Assembly (NCBI GenBank): GCA_015852425.1
Contig: JAAAIG010000281.1
Location: 1-42,004 of the forward strand
Length of the DNA: 42,004 nt
Direction of reading: 5' to 3'
Origin: Gryganskiella cystojenkinii
Lineage: Eukaryota; Mortierellomycota; Mortierellomycetes; Mortierellales; Mortierellaceae
Of this stretch, positions 22,740 to 32,063 are shown in pieces. The notes below the pieces were generated by a model. It saw only the letters and a list, made by a program, of their open reading frames with translations, made no database searches and was not told the DNA's origin. The position numbers and the translations under genes were made by a program. The stretch's first letter is position 1, and each line of letters opens with the position of its first letter.

Positions 22740-23027
22740 ATGGTATCCGTAAAGATTCTCGCTTCCTCTGTGGCAGTGCTGTATCTCGCAGTCTGCACTC
22801 AGGCTGCCAAATTCCATTGTGATCTCACCCTAACATGCTTTGCTGATCTTGGCAACGGCAACACCTACAACTTTGGCAAAATTGAGGGATGCACTAGAGA
22901 CGGCCAGTACTGCTCCCATGCAACCGCTAATGTTAATCATGACCCCCCTCTCACGATTTGGGTGAGGAACGTAAATGTAGGCTGTACGGTTACTGGATAC
23001 TTCAGCCAGTATATTTATGGCTGCTAA
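22740..23027 (+). CDS. small secreted six-cysteine protein, copy B
   Basis: A 95-residue protein. The ATG at 22740 is chosen rather than the upstream in-frame ATG-like codon because it aligns with the start of copy A and begins the signal peptide (MVSVKILASSVAVLYLAVCT, cleavage near TQA-AKF). The mature protein has the same six-cysteine pattern and ends in Cys. Compared with copy A there is a two-residue insertion in the loop before IWVRNVNVGC, and substitutions cluster in the mature chain while the signal peptide differs at only two places. The function is unknown; it is a secreted cysteine-rich protein by sequence. Confidence 0.85.
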   Translation: MVSVKILASSVAVLYLAVCTQAAKFHCDLTLTCFADLGNGNTYNFGKIEGCTRDGQYCSHATANVNHDPPLTIWVRNVNVGCTVTGYFSQYIYGC

Positions 23028-23140
23028 ATCCTTCCGCTACGGACCATCCCTCCACAACTGGAGTTTTATATGACCGTGAAAGCGAGAGTCGATGATCTAC
23101 AAGTACCACTTGTTCGAATAAAAAAGAAAAGAAAAAAAGT

Positions 23141-24878
23141 CGCGAAATTGCACCGTGCGGATGTGAGGTGAGGGAAGGGCCGAGAGGAGTGGGAGCTCAA
23201 CTTGATGAAAGCAAAATGGGGTCGCAGAAACAAAACAAATACGTATGTGTCCGTTGTATTCACTTTCAATCGTCTGTGGCTGTTGATGGGTCTTTCCCAC
23301 GAGACATTATATGTTATTGTGGACTTGAGAGCAAATAAGAAATTGAAAGGACAAGGCTGTAGCTGAGGTGCTAGGGACAACAAGATCCGAGATGTGAGTC
23401 ACTTCATGACTGTTTGCTTCTTAACAGGAACCCAGGCATATCTTCGTTCCCAGCTGAGTGTATACACCTTGCTGTTCCCAATTAATAGTACGGTATTGGT
23501 GTGGCTGGTTCTTAATAGTTGACTGATGCTCTTTTAAGCACTGATAATAATCTTTCTCAGGCTTATAGACGTAGACATAGAGTCAGCATCATAGGTTGTT
23601 CGAGTCTCCCATTCGGTTACCACCTTGTTGCTCGTTGTAAGTGTTCGATCAAATGAAAAGGTGATGTGGAGACTTGATAAAACGCGATATTTCGGACGCA
23701 GCGGAAATGTGTTATTTGCAGCAAGACTTACTTTAGTCATTTGAATAAGGGCAGTGATTCTGTGCAAACGTGGGAAGTGCATCCAAGATGAGAGAATAGC
23801 CGACAGCAGGGGTAATAAAGTATAGAGTATTGAAGTAATGTTTTCAAGTGCGCATCATCATGAACAAAAGCAGAATCTTTCGTTGTTGTTAAGACAGCCG
23901 ATTGACAACTGCCTTTCAAGTTGTACGAAAGTCGAAATGCCTTTTTGTCTGCTTTGCCTTTCTGACTACAGACCAGGCCCTATGCGCTCGCCAACAAATC
24001 AAAACTCAGTCATGATTGCAGAGAAAATTTCAAAGGGATGGAGGAGAAAATCATGGGTATGGTAGGGCAAGACAGATCTTTTTTCTTAGCCATCGCTTTG
24101 CCTTTTAATCAAGATTAGACTACATACCGTTGCGCAAAGAGAATTTCTAGGATCACTGAGGAAAAATTCCAGGGTGCGGATGACACAAAATAGTTCTTGG
24201 AAAGAGCATTGCTCGACAGGCTTGTGGAAGCCAAGCGTTTGCTTTTTGATCCCTCGACGTCGGCTCTTTCCCCCCTTTATTAGAATTCGTCGTGCGCGTT
24301 GTTCACCTGCTGTATAAAGTATAGGCCGCTCTTTTCGCGCTACTTTCACCTTTTCCGTTCTAGCCGGGGTACAGCAATCACCCCGATCAACCTAAACGGC
24401 TTGAAAAAATTAACAATCGGTATCTCTCCGACGTCAATAACAAAAGGTAGCTGAGTGTCAGCTCCTGAACGTTGCATCCTCTTCCCGTGCCCAATACTGA
24501 GCAGGCAAACATCGAGAGCCAAGAAGCAAGCAACGCCTCTTTTCTATCACGCAGATGTTACCGAATTCTGCAGTTTTCAATAAGAACCGCGACATTAGGC
24601 TTGTTCTCATCTACGGTGACAGAGACGAAGGTAATGATGCGGATGAAGGCAATGAGATTTATGGAATGACCTCCTTCAGGATAACTGACCATCCAAGATC
24701 GCAACCTGCGGCATGAACCTCAATGATTTAAACAATAATCTTAATATAATCGAATTGTCTTTGTTGAAAACCAAATCTCAATTTTTCATTTGAACCCAGA
24801 GTTTGTTGTCTGCTGTGGACTTTGTCCCTGTATTTTCCAATGGTCTTTATTTCGCAACGCCTAGAGTTTTTTTTTTTT
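23141..24878. other. intergenic, no gene recognised
   Basis: About 1.7 kb without a supportable gene. Several ORFs of 60-105 codons exist on both strands but have no signal peptide, motif or family likeness. A T-run sits at about 24868-24880 next to the 3' end of the hydrolase gene. Confidence 0.5.
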
Positions 24879-26888
24879 TTACATCCTATACTGGGCTTGA
24901 TTCTCTCCAAACACGACCTGCTCATTGCTGTCTTCCTCTAAAGGAGCCTGTCTCTTGAACGTTATCTTCTCATCCAGGTATTCCAATTGAACTGCGTCGA
25001 CTTTGCCATCCTGACCCGTGACAAAAGTCATCAGCTGCAAAGGCTTTAAGGACCAGAGATCCCACTTGAACGTGAACGTCTCGTAATGATAATGTTCGAC
25101 TTTGCTCGTGAATGTGTTGAACAAGAAGCGAAGCTCACTTTTCCTGAGTCCGTTCTTGTCCCCATCTGTTTCGACTGTGATCGTGACATCACCCGCAAAC
25201 AACGGACTCGAGTACACACCCTCATACTCTTCCAATGGGTGAGCGGCAGGCTTGTTCTTTAGACGAGGCGGGAGATTGGCACCGCTTTCTTGTTCAGCGG
25301 TATCCTCATAGCTCTGTTTGGTCCCGTCCATGGCTTCTTGGCCCAGCCAATCCTTGGTCCTAGGCAAGTCCAGGATTTCGTCCACGAGGTACATTGAGGT
25401 CAAAGTTGGTAATGCTGCGTCATAAATGTTGGACAGGGCCGTGATAACAAGGTCTGAATCTGGGAAGAGAGCGATGAAGGAGGTGAATCCGAGAACGCCG
25501 CCAGCTGGAGATAGCAATGAAAGAAAAAAAATGTAATTAAATAAAGGAAAAGTCGTTAATATACTTTATCACGCCTCATAACCAAATCCCCGACAGGTTT
25601 CAAACACGAATATCAAGCAGGGTTATCATGTCAAAAAAAAACCTACTGTGTTGGTACATGGCTTGGCCTTTGTAGGAGTCAATGCCCCAACCGAAACCAT
25701 AGTTGGTCACCGGTGCGAACTCCTGCATACCCCTCTTGGATCGGGCGATTGTGTGGGCCGAAAGCTGCTCCTCAACCGCAGCCCTGTTCAGGACCTGTTT
25801 ACCTTCTAATTTCCCGTAGTTCATGATGGTCGACCCCCATTTGAGTAGATCATAAACATTCGAATAGACCTCCCCAGCAGCAGCGACCACCTCGAAAAAA
25901 TCATCAAATTCGCCCTCATGAAATCTACCCGCCTGAGCATCCTTGAGCGAGTCTGCATAGTGAGGTCGACCGTGGTTGAGTCGTTTACCCATCTCAATTG
26001 GTGAAAAGCCACTGTGGGTCATACCCAGGGGACCAAAGATCTTTCTGTGGACCAAATCCTTATAGGGGACCTTGGCGACGTTCTCAGCGGCTTCACCGGC
26101 GACAGCGTAGCCAATGTTGGAGTATTGCATATCTGTTCTCAGTCTATCATTGAGCTTGAGGTGCTTGAGGCGACGGAAGACCTCAGCTCTGGTCTCAGTC
26201 GTTTTGGTCCAAGGGGTTTGGTCATGAGGGAGACCCTATAACATATTAACCGACACAAAAAATGTTAAGAGGGACTAATTGACTTGGAACAAAGACCACA
26301 AAAGCAGAGATGACATAGATGTACGTTACGTACGGTGCGGTGAGAGAGATAGTCCGAAAGAGTCAGTTCGGAAGTGAGGATGGGACTGAACTGAGCCGTG
26401 GGGACATATTCGACGACCGGGGTCTTGTCCCAATCCATCTTCCCCTCGGCGACCAATTCGCCAATCATGGCTGCAGTCATGGCCTTGGTCAACGACCCAA
26501 TGGGCATCAAGGTCTATTGAACCGTCCAAATTTTAAATAGTCGTAGTACGTAGTTCAACCACGGTTAGGAATCAAACGTAGATGTGAGCACGTACTAGTC
26601 GGGAAGTCGTCAGCATGAAGAAGAGATGTAGTTGAGTCTTACCTCTGGAGTGACGGGCTCGTTCTTGTTGTTGCGCTTTCCGAATCCCTCAGCATAAATA
26701 ACCTTTCCACGGTGAAGGACCGCGACGCTCAGACCAGGGGTACCAGTCTGGTTCCTGGCAAGCTCAATGGCATCACTCCAATCATGATACACAGTCGTGG
26801 ACGAGTGACTGTTGTCCAGAGGTAATCCCTCAATGAAAGCCAGAGCGGTTCCGAGGAGAAGAAGAGGGGTGGCAGTGACGATCTTCAT
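24879..26888 (-). CDS. secreted serine hydrolase, beta-lactamase/PBP fold
   Basis: Four exons: complement(join(24879..25504, 25647..26235, 26334..26513, 26643..26888)), 546 residues, all GT-AG and in frame. Residues 1-21 are a signal peptide. The catalytic set of the class C beta-lactamase/penicillin-binding superfamily is present: SxxK as Ser89-Leu-Thr-Lys92, the Y-x-N motif as Tyr180-Ser-Asn182, and an HTG motif at His338-Thr339-Gly340 spanning the last intron. A C-terminal region of about 190 residues resembles the extra beta-rich domain found after the fold in eukaryotic members. Related fungal proteins are esterases, amidases or D-aminopeptidases, so the substrate cannot be named and antibiotic resistance should not be assumed. 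The start of exon 4 is copied in another place of this window (30612-30696). Confidence 0.9.
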
Positions 26889-27179
26889 GGCGTGTTTTTT
26901 TATCTTTCAAGCGTAATGGTTGGGAAAGTCCGGCTTGAAATATATTTGATTCCTCCTTTTAAATGAAATACGGAGTGAGAACAAGCGTTGGCGTAAGAAG
27001 GGGACAGTTTGCCCAAAATGCCAAGAATCTTGCGAGACGATGGTGCCAAGAATCTTGTGCGACCATCAAGTGCTCATGTATTTTTTTTCTTTTTTTCAAG
27101 TGGTTCGAAAATGACTGGACTCAAAAGAGGGCGCGGGCGAATGTTTTTTAAGCTGGCTGATCGGCGGAGTCGAGAATGG
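26889..27179. other. 5' flank of the secreted hydrolase
   Basis: Short upstream region with no recognised gene; its right end meets the retrotransposon remnant. Confidence 0.4.
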
Positions 27180-28300
27180 GGCTAAGAATGGACTATGTGA
27201 ATATCAACAGTTGGGTACCTTCTTCGATAAAGTGGTCATGTCCGTAGTCTCTTTATTCGGAATCGGTCGTAACAATACGAGTCGAGTACAAGCATCAACA
27301 AGCACGAGTAGGTATCGGTCCTTCTCGTTTCCTTGCACAGGGAATGGGCCGGCTAGATCAACCGCCATGTGATTTCCTGGTTGATGAGCATAAATGGTAG
27401 CCAAAGGATGGTATCTCTTGCGAGCAATATTAACACTCTGACATTCGCGACAACGTTGAACATACTCCAGACAATCCTTCGCCAAAAATGGCGAAGTCTT
27501 GCCTTTCTCGTAAATGGATTTGACCTAAGCGTTGGTCCCGAACTGATTAAGATTATGAACTTCAGACAAGAGGTCTCGTCGTTCTTCTTCAGGTACTGTT
27601 GTCCTTGGAGTGTCTTATCTTGGATCAAGTGAACGTAGTTTGTACACCTTCTTGGGTGTAATCCCGGCAATTTTCTCTGTCCAGATTCTGGAGGGAACTG
27701 GCGAGACAATGCATTGGGTGGAGTGTTCAGTGCTCCAGGTCGATACACAACCTTGAAGTCGTATTCTAAGATAGTTTCTTGCCACGCTGTAGGCATCGAA
27801 TTCATCCCTTCTTGAGTATGCATAAAAGTGAGTAACACGATGGTCAGTGTACAAAGTAAAGTGACGACCCCATAAATAACAATGAAAGTTTTTCAGCGCA
27901 AAAACGATCGCCAATAATTCTCTCTGAATTGCCGATTAATTTCTCTCGCTTGGTTGAAGCGATCGAGTAACAAACGATATGTATTAATAACGAATGTTCT
28001 TCGGATTCTTTTCGCCATCTGGAAATTGATATGAAACAGCTTCGATGCCAGAGTTCGACGCGTCTGTAGTTAGTAGAACGGAAGGATGAAATCGGCATAA
28101 TGCACAATGGGAGCAGAAATCAAGAGTTTCTTGAGCGTATGGAAGCATTTCAACGGGAGCATGTTTAACTTAAACATCTCTAGGGTATTCTTGAGAGCGT
28201 CCCGTGGTGCAGATATAGTACTGATCAATGGGACGTACTCTCGAAAGAAGGTAAACACTTGCCCATGCATGGCATGACCTACTTACCCGTCTAGGTATTT
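27180..28300 (-). mobile_element. decayed Ty3/Gypsy retrotransposon pol fragment
   Basis: Read on the minus strand, broken frames follow the order of a Ty3/Gypsy pol. Near 28270-28100 is the end of a reverse transcriptase (YVPLISTISAP). Near 27914-27640 is an RNase H segment (YLWGRHFTLYTDHR). Near 27485-27204 is an integrase start, with the CRECQ half of an H2C2 zinc finger and the first catalytic-core region around AVDLAGPFP. Frames change several times and stops interrupt the RNase H part. The integrase stops before the rest of its DDE core, and no LTRs, gag or protease are visible. It is an old, incomplete insertion that cannot move by itself. Confidence 0.85.
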
Positions 28301-28742
28301 GTATATGGATATTGAAATACGACTCGAGGAAAGAGCCTAGACGAGATTCCAAATACAGTGTGATAGGAGATCGATATAAAGGATCAAAAACCAATGTCAC
28401 TATGGACTCTTGGCTGCCACAGGCCAGTTGTTACGTTCCATTATCCAATACCATTCCTCTATTCAAAAAAAGCTAGCCTAGAAGATGATATAATTCACTG
28501 GTGGTATTTCCGCAAAAATATTAGTATGTTCTTTTGGAGAACTTTGTAGAATGGCGCAGGAATAACATTGACGTATCTCGAGCCTGCACTCACTTTTTGG
28601 CGGTCAGCCCATTCAGCTATTCATATCCCTGGTCTTAACGAGGAGCCAGCACATGGGATTTTGATTGCTCTGAAAGATTTCGTCACAGAGAATGGAGAGA
28701 GAAGGATCAACAGTTCTATTAATCGTCGTCCGCACAACTGAG
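28301..28742. other. unassigned stretch between retroelement and RhoGAP gene
   Basis: No gene recognised. It may be flanking sequence of the retroelement or 3' sequence of the RhoGAP gene. Confidence 0.4.
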
Positions 28743-29598
28743 TTAGGGTAAATTGAGGTGACTTTGCCTGTCAATCAGAAACTTGAGGACTTCAGCCGAG
28801 AACATGCACTCTCCTTGGGACATAGCGTGATTCGGGTGAGACAATATACCGGCTTGGAAAACGACGGCCAAGTTCATTGAGTCCATCATGTTCTCGGCAC
28901 TGTAGAACGCAAACAAACTCAGGAGGTCCAACAAGTACATGAGCAGCCAAGCGTGAGGAATTGGCAGTTTACAGATGAGGTCTTGGTATGCCAAGATCAT
29001 TTTCTCCTGGTCTTTCATATCCCCTAATTGAAAAAAAATACAAAAAAAAAAACAATTTTAAAACTAGTAGTCATTTGCTTTCTTCCGAATTTCTTGATAT
29101 CCCTGCTCTTCAGACTAAGCTGTTTTTCCCTGCTCGTTTTCCCGACTTACGATAAACAGTTCGAAACTTTTCGTAGAACTCCAGGGGGATGACAGGAACC
29201 GGTAAATGATAGAGGTATCTGCGAAGGACATTCGCGACATCGTGAACTGTGTATCCTGACCAGTCCAACTGACTTCCGTAGTTAGGCGGGGCATCAAAGA
29301 TGAGCTGGAGCTCTGCAACGCTCTTTGCAGATCCATTCAGGTGAAAGATTCCTCGGGTTTTCGTGGCTAAAAAGGACAGCGGAAGAGGAGGTCAACAGTT
29401 AGGGAAGAGCAGTAAAAATCGAGAGCATTGATAGTCATCCTCGCTAAAAAGGATGTTCACCTTGTTCTTTCAGGAACCATCCACACTTTGAGACGATCGT
29501 GGGGATGAATCCATGACATTCTATCTGCGTTCCGATTTTATAGGTTAGAGGGACTCCGGTGTATATGATTGAATAATCCAGTTCGATATTAAAAAGGC
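28743..29598 (-). CDS. RhoGAP-domain protein, 5' end missing
   Basis: Three readable exons: complement(join(28743..29023, 29151..29366, 29461..29598)). Together they encode nearly the whole RhoGAP fold: a start around GVPLTYKIGTQI, then HGFIPTIVSKCGWFLKEQ, then RGIFHLNGSAKSVAELQ with the arginine expected for the catalytic finger, WSGYTVHDVANVLRRYL, VPVIPLEFYEKF and MDSMNLAVVFQAGILS. RhoGAPs speed GTP hydrolysis on Rho/Cdc42 GTPases and shape polarity. The first exon here begins after a good acceptor at 29599, with one codon base owed by an exon further upstream. That exon is not visible: it may lie in the assembly gap (29690-29699) or beyond it. The protein stops right after the GAP domain, shorter than most fungal RhoGAPs. 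Confidence 0.82.
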
Positions 29599-29689
29599 CT
29601 GTAGAAGGGAACAAATACGAGAGAATAACACGAAGGTCAATACTGCTTTTCCTGCTGGCACAACACAACAACAGATGGGGTTCCTTTTT

Positions 29690-29699
29690 NNNNNNNNNN
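29690..29699. other. assembly gap (10 N) in a T homopolymer
   Basis: Ten N flanked by T-runs on both sides (5 before, over 20 after). The true length of sequence here is unknown, and it falls where the upstream RhoGAP exon would be expected. Confidence 0.95.
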
Positions 29700-29829
29700 T
29701 TTTTTTTTTTTTTTTTTTTTTTTGGAGATCGCCTTCGTTCTGGTTGCTGGTGTCGCCATTTTCTCCGAATGACCTGGATCATTTCCCCACGTTCATTTCA
29801 ACATCCTCTCTTTCCCCTCCCCCTCTTTC

Positions 29830-30768
29830 TCAATGTGTCAGGGATGTCCATGATTTACTCTCCATGAGGATCACCACTGTGTGATATTCTTCTGCATGAC
29901 TCTCTGTACCTGCAGAACGGTTGAATAACACTGCAGTGCGCTTCTGTAATCGCGAGAGCATGTCCCCGAAACCGGGATTGGAACTCTCCATTTGTGGCAG
30001 CTGCAGCACCAACGGACCTATTGTTTGCGCCCGGGGCAACTGCATTTTGAGGATATGGACCTGTTTTGGCTCAAAAGAGAGGATATAGTTGCGTATCCTT
30101 TGACAATCGTCCTCAAGAAATCGGTCCTCATGACGGCGCAACACCAGGACATTGTTGACATCGATAGCACCCGGGTTCGCCGCCACTTGATGCAAGGACG
30201 TTGTCACAAATCTAGGATTCTGAACTGCGGCAAGACAATTGGACGGAACCTGGGTAATAATCACTCCTATCCGAGGGCCGTATTGTAAGTTATCGAGAAA
30301 CACTTTCATGACAGCAAGGTCACCGAGTTTGATACGTCCTTGTCGAGTTGGTGAGATGACAAAAAAGACCACACAGCGGGCAGTCTGGTCATTAAGTCGA
30401 TCCTGTAGCATCTTTAGATTGCCATCAATCGTATTCCCGCCTTCTTCTGCATGGTCATATATCCCTGGTAAATCGACTAGGAGCAGGCGCCGTTTGTCAC
30501 AGAGTACCTCCTGGGGGTTTCCCACGGACATGCCTTTCACTCGAGAGAATCCAGCTTTAAACGATCCTCCGAGAGTGTTGTGGAGAGTGCTTTTTCCTAC
30601 ACCAGGGTTGTCTGGCGGCGTTCTCGGATTCACCTCCTTCATTGCTCTCTTCCCGGATTCAGACCTTGTTATCACGGCCCTGTCCAACCTATATGAGGGT
30701 TGATATGCATGGAACGGAACCATATGGAAAAAAGGAGCTGCCGTCGAATCCGAGCTCAGTGTCTTCAT
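29830..30768 (-). CDS. AIG1-like P-loop GTPase, chimeric or truncated at the 5' end
   Basis: A 312-codon open frame of which only 30611 down to about 29905 looks like a GTPase. It has G1 NPGVGKSTL (the first P-loop Gly is replaced by Asp), a G3-like LLLVDLPGIYD, and hydrophobic strands CVVFFVISP and IGVIITQVP in the right order. The family is the AIG1/GIMAP-like group of large single-domain GTPases that is expanded in some Mucoromycota (established in general, applied here by inference). The reading frame upstream of 30611 is antisense to a beta-lactamase-fold exon and to a helicase domain, so it is not native to the gene. The true start was lost or lies elsewhere. A possible donor (GTACAG) after LFNRSAG near 29909 could link it to downstream exons, perhaps to the RhoGAP gene on the same strand. 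Confidence 0.65.
   Translation of the reverse strand: MKTLSSDSTAAPFFHMVPFHAYQPSYRLDRAVITRSESGKRAMKEVNPRTPPDNPGVGKSTLHNTLGGSFKAGFSRVKGMSVGNPQEVLCDKRRLLLVDLPGIYDHAEEGGNTIDGNLKMLQDRLNDQTARCVVFFVISPTRQGRIKLGDLAVMKVFLDNLQYGPRIGVIITQVPSNCLAAVQNPRFVTTSLHQVAANPGAIDVNNVLVLRRHEDRFLEDDCQRIRNYILSFEPKQVHILKMQLPRAQTIGPLVLQLPQMESSNPGFGDMLSRLQKRTAVLFNRSAGTESHAEEYHTVVILMESKSWTSLTH
30612..30696 (+). pseudogene. 85-bp fragment of a beta-lactamase-fold gene exon
   Basis: Matches the first 85 bp of exon 4 of the serine hydrolase (25504 downwards) at 81 of 85 positions by eye, encoding GGVLGFTSFIALFPDSD and on. The match begins exactly at the exon boundary: neither the intron end nor the preceding exon is present. 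It ends near TATGA. It is embedded antisense in the GTPase frame. Confidence 0.85.
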
Positions 30769-30985
30769 AATTCAATACATTAAAGAGGCAATCACCAAAA
30801 TCAACGGCAAGAATCTTGAGGATCTGAAGGCAAAGGTTCCTGATAGTACTCGAGAAGATATTCTTCGTTTGGGTACTTCTCATGACGAAAACACTGACAA
30901 AGTGTCGAATATCCGCCTCAAACCACCAGAATGTCAGAAATGCAATCGACAGCGAGAAGTACCTGGTCCCAATGACGGTATTTAA
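30704..30985 (+). pseudogene. N-terminal (D5_N-like) region of the SF3 helicase in another frame
   Basis: The frame beginning at 30704 reads YAWNGTIWKKG, then VFIIQYIKEAITKIN and LKAKVPDSTREDIL. This is the kind of sequence that precedes the ATPase core in D5/P4-type helicases. It is one frame away from the core ORF that starts at 30882, so an indel between about 30880 and 30985 has split the gene. Just upstream in the same frame, after one TGA, is the hydrolase exon fragment. Confidence 0.6.
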
Positions 30986-32063
30986 TACTCTGCCTTCCAA
31001 GAAAATCCTCGCATTACAAGGCAATTACATCGATTTTGGTATATGGGAAGGTGGTTCTGCCAAATCCTCGACACTTCATATCACATCAGATGGAACTGTG
31101 ATTGAAGACCTTTGCGACCCCTGTGATGACGACAAACCCTATCCCATTCTCCTCCCAGTCCTCAATTCGCTACTGGAAGACCGAAACGAAGAAGCAAGAA
31201 AAGACATTATCCAAAATTTACAAATTTTCCTTGGCTACGCTTTCTCAGGAGAGAACTCGCTACACAACGTGTTAATCCTGCACGGGTCTGGACGAAATGG
31301 AAAAGGGTTATTGACAAGAGCAATTCGGGATATGGTCAACATTGTTGATGTATATTACCCACGCACAACTGAAATAGAGAACTATGTCGGAACTGAGGTT
31401 TTAGGATACAAGACTCTGGAGTCTCGCATTCGTGCTCTATCCCCATCAAAGCGCCGAGCGTTTGATTTGAGAGATATAGCTATGCCAGGAGAGTTTTCTC
31501 TGTGCACTACAATCAATAAGGGCAACATTTTGTTCAATGGTGCAAAGTCATCAACAGAGAGCAGCCACACCGCTCAGGTTATGAATGTACTTGGAGCTCG
31601 ACTGGTGGTTATCGATGAACTGGATGACAAAGACAGAATTGATGCCTCGCGTTTAAAGCAATTGTCAGGGGGGGATGCCATACTTCTTCGGCCTGCTTAT
31701 GGAAAGACTTTATTTCTTCACGATCATCCGACTCATACATTGCTTTTATGTACCAACCATGTTCCATACATGCCATATGAGCCGTCACTTACAGAAAGAA
31801 TCAAGGTCCTGTCCCTAAACATGTTTTTCAATCACGATGCCCCGTCCAGGCACCCTGGAAAGAATGAGCGCCAAGTAGAAATCACCAGGTCCCATGGGTT
31901 CCGATATGACCTCCTTCGTTGGATTTTGAGAGGAGCTAACTTGTTTTACCTTCACGGAAGTATTCCTTGGTTGGTTTTAATTTTTTCGAATCGAAACCAG
32001 TCAAATCGCAAGAGTGTTCGTTTAACACACCAAGGTGGTGGGAAGTTGGTGGCGTCAGTATAG
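30882..32063 (+). CDS. SF3 helicase, D5/P4 primase-helicase type (viral or mobile-element origin)
   Basis: A 393-codon frame. The Walker A motif is GSGRNGKG (residues 135-142), Walker B is VVIDELDD (242-249), and the SF3-specific motif C region is LSGGDAILLR followed by HTLLLCTNHVPYMP with Asn292. These motifs in this order define superfamily 3 helicases of the D5 (large DNA virus) and phage P4/plasmid primase group, which unwind DNA as hexameric rings during replication of viruses and plasmids. It is not a normal fungal chromosomal gene. No DNA polymerase, capsid or integrase gene is seen next to it. The likeness ends around 31957; the last 35 codons look like junction sequence. With the N-terminal domain out of frame the gene is probably no longer functional. 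Read only as annotation of a genomic remnant. Confidence 0.8.
   Translation: MTKTLTKCRISASNHQNVRNAIDSEKYLVPMTVFNTLPSKKILALQGNYIDFGIWEGGSAKSSTLHITSDGTVIEDLCDPCDDDKPYPILLPVLNSLLEDRNEEARKDIIQNLQIFLGYAFSGENSLHNVLILHGSGRNGKGLLTRAIRDMVNIVDVYYPRTTEIENYVGTEVLGYKTLESRIRALSPSKRRAFDLRDIAMPGEFSLCTTINKGNILFNGAKSSTESSHTAQVMNVLGARLVVIDELDDKDRIDASRLKQLSGGDAILLRPAYGKTLFLHDHPTHTLLLCTNHVPYMPYEPSLTERIKVLSLNMFFNHDAPSRHPGKNERQVEITRSHGFRYDLLRWILRGANLFYLHGSIPWLVLIFSNRNQSNRKSVRLTHQGGGKLVASV

Larger units (their letters stand above)
22450..23140 (+). repeat. inverted duplication, right copy
   Basis: Mirror copy of 20860-21535 with scattered substitutions and small indels. Similarity runs from about 40 bp before the TATA box through the coding region to about 110 bp past the stop codon. 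Confidence 0.8.

Noticed and set aside
30239..30703. 154-codon plus ORF opposite the GTPase
   Set aside because: Only its last part is meaningful (the hydrolase exon fragment); the rest is antisense to the GTPase domain.
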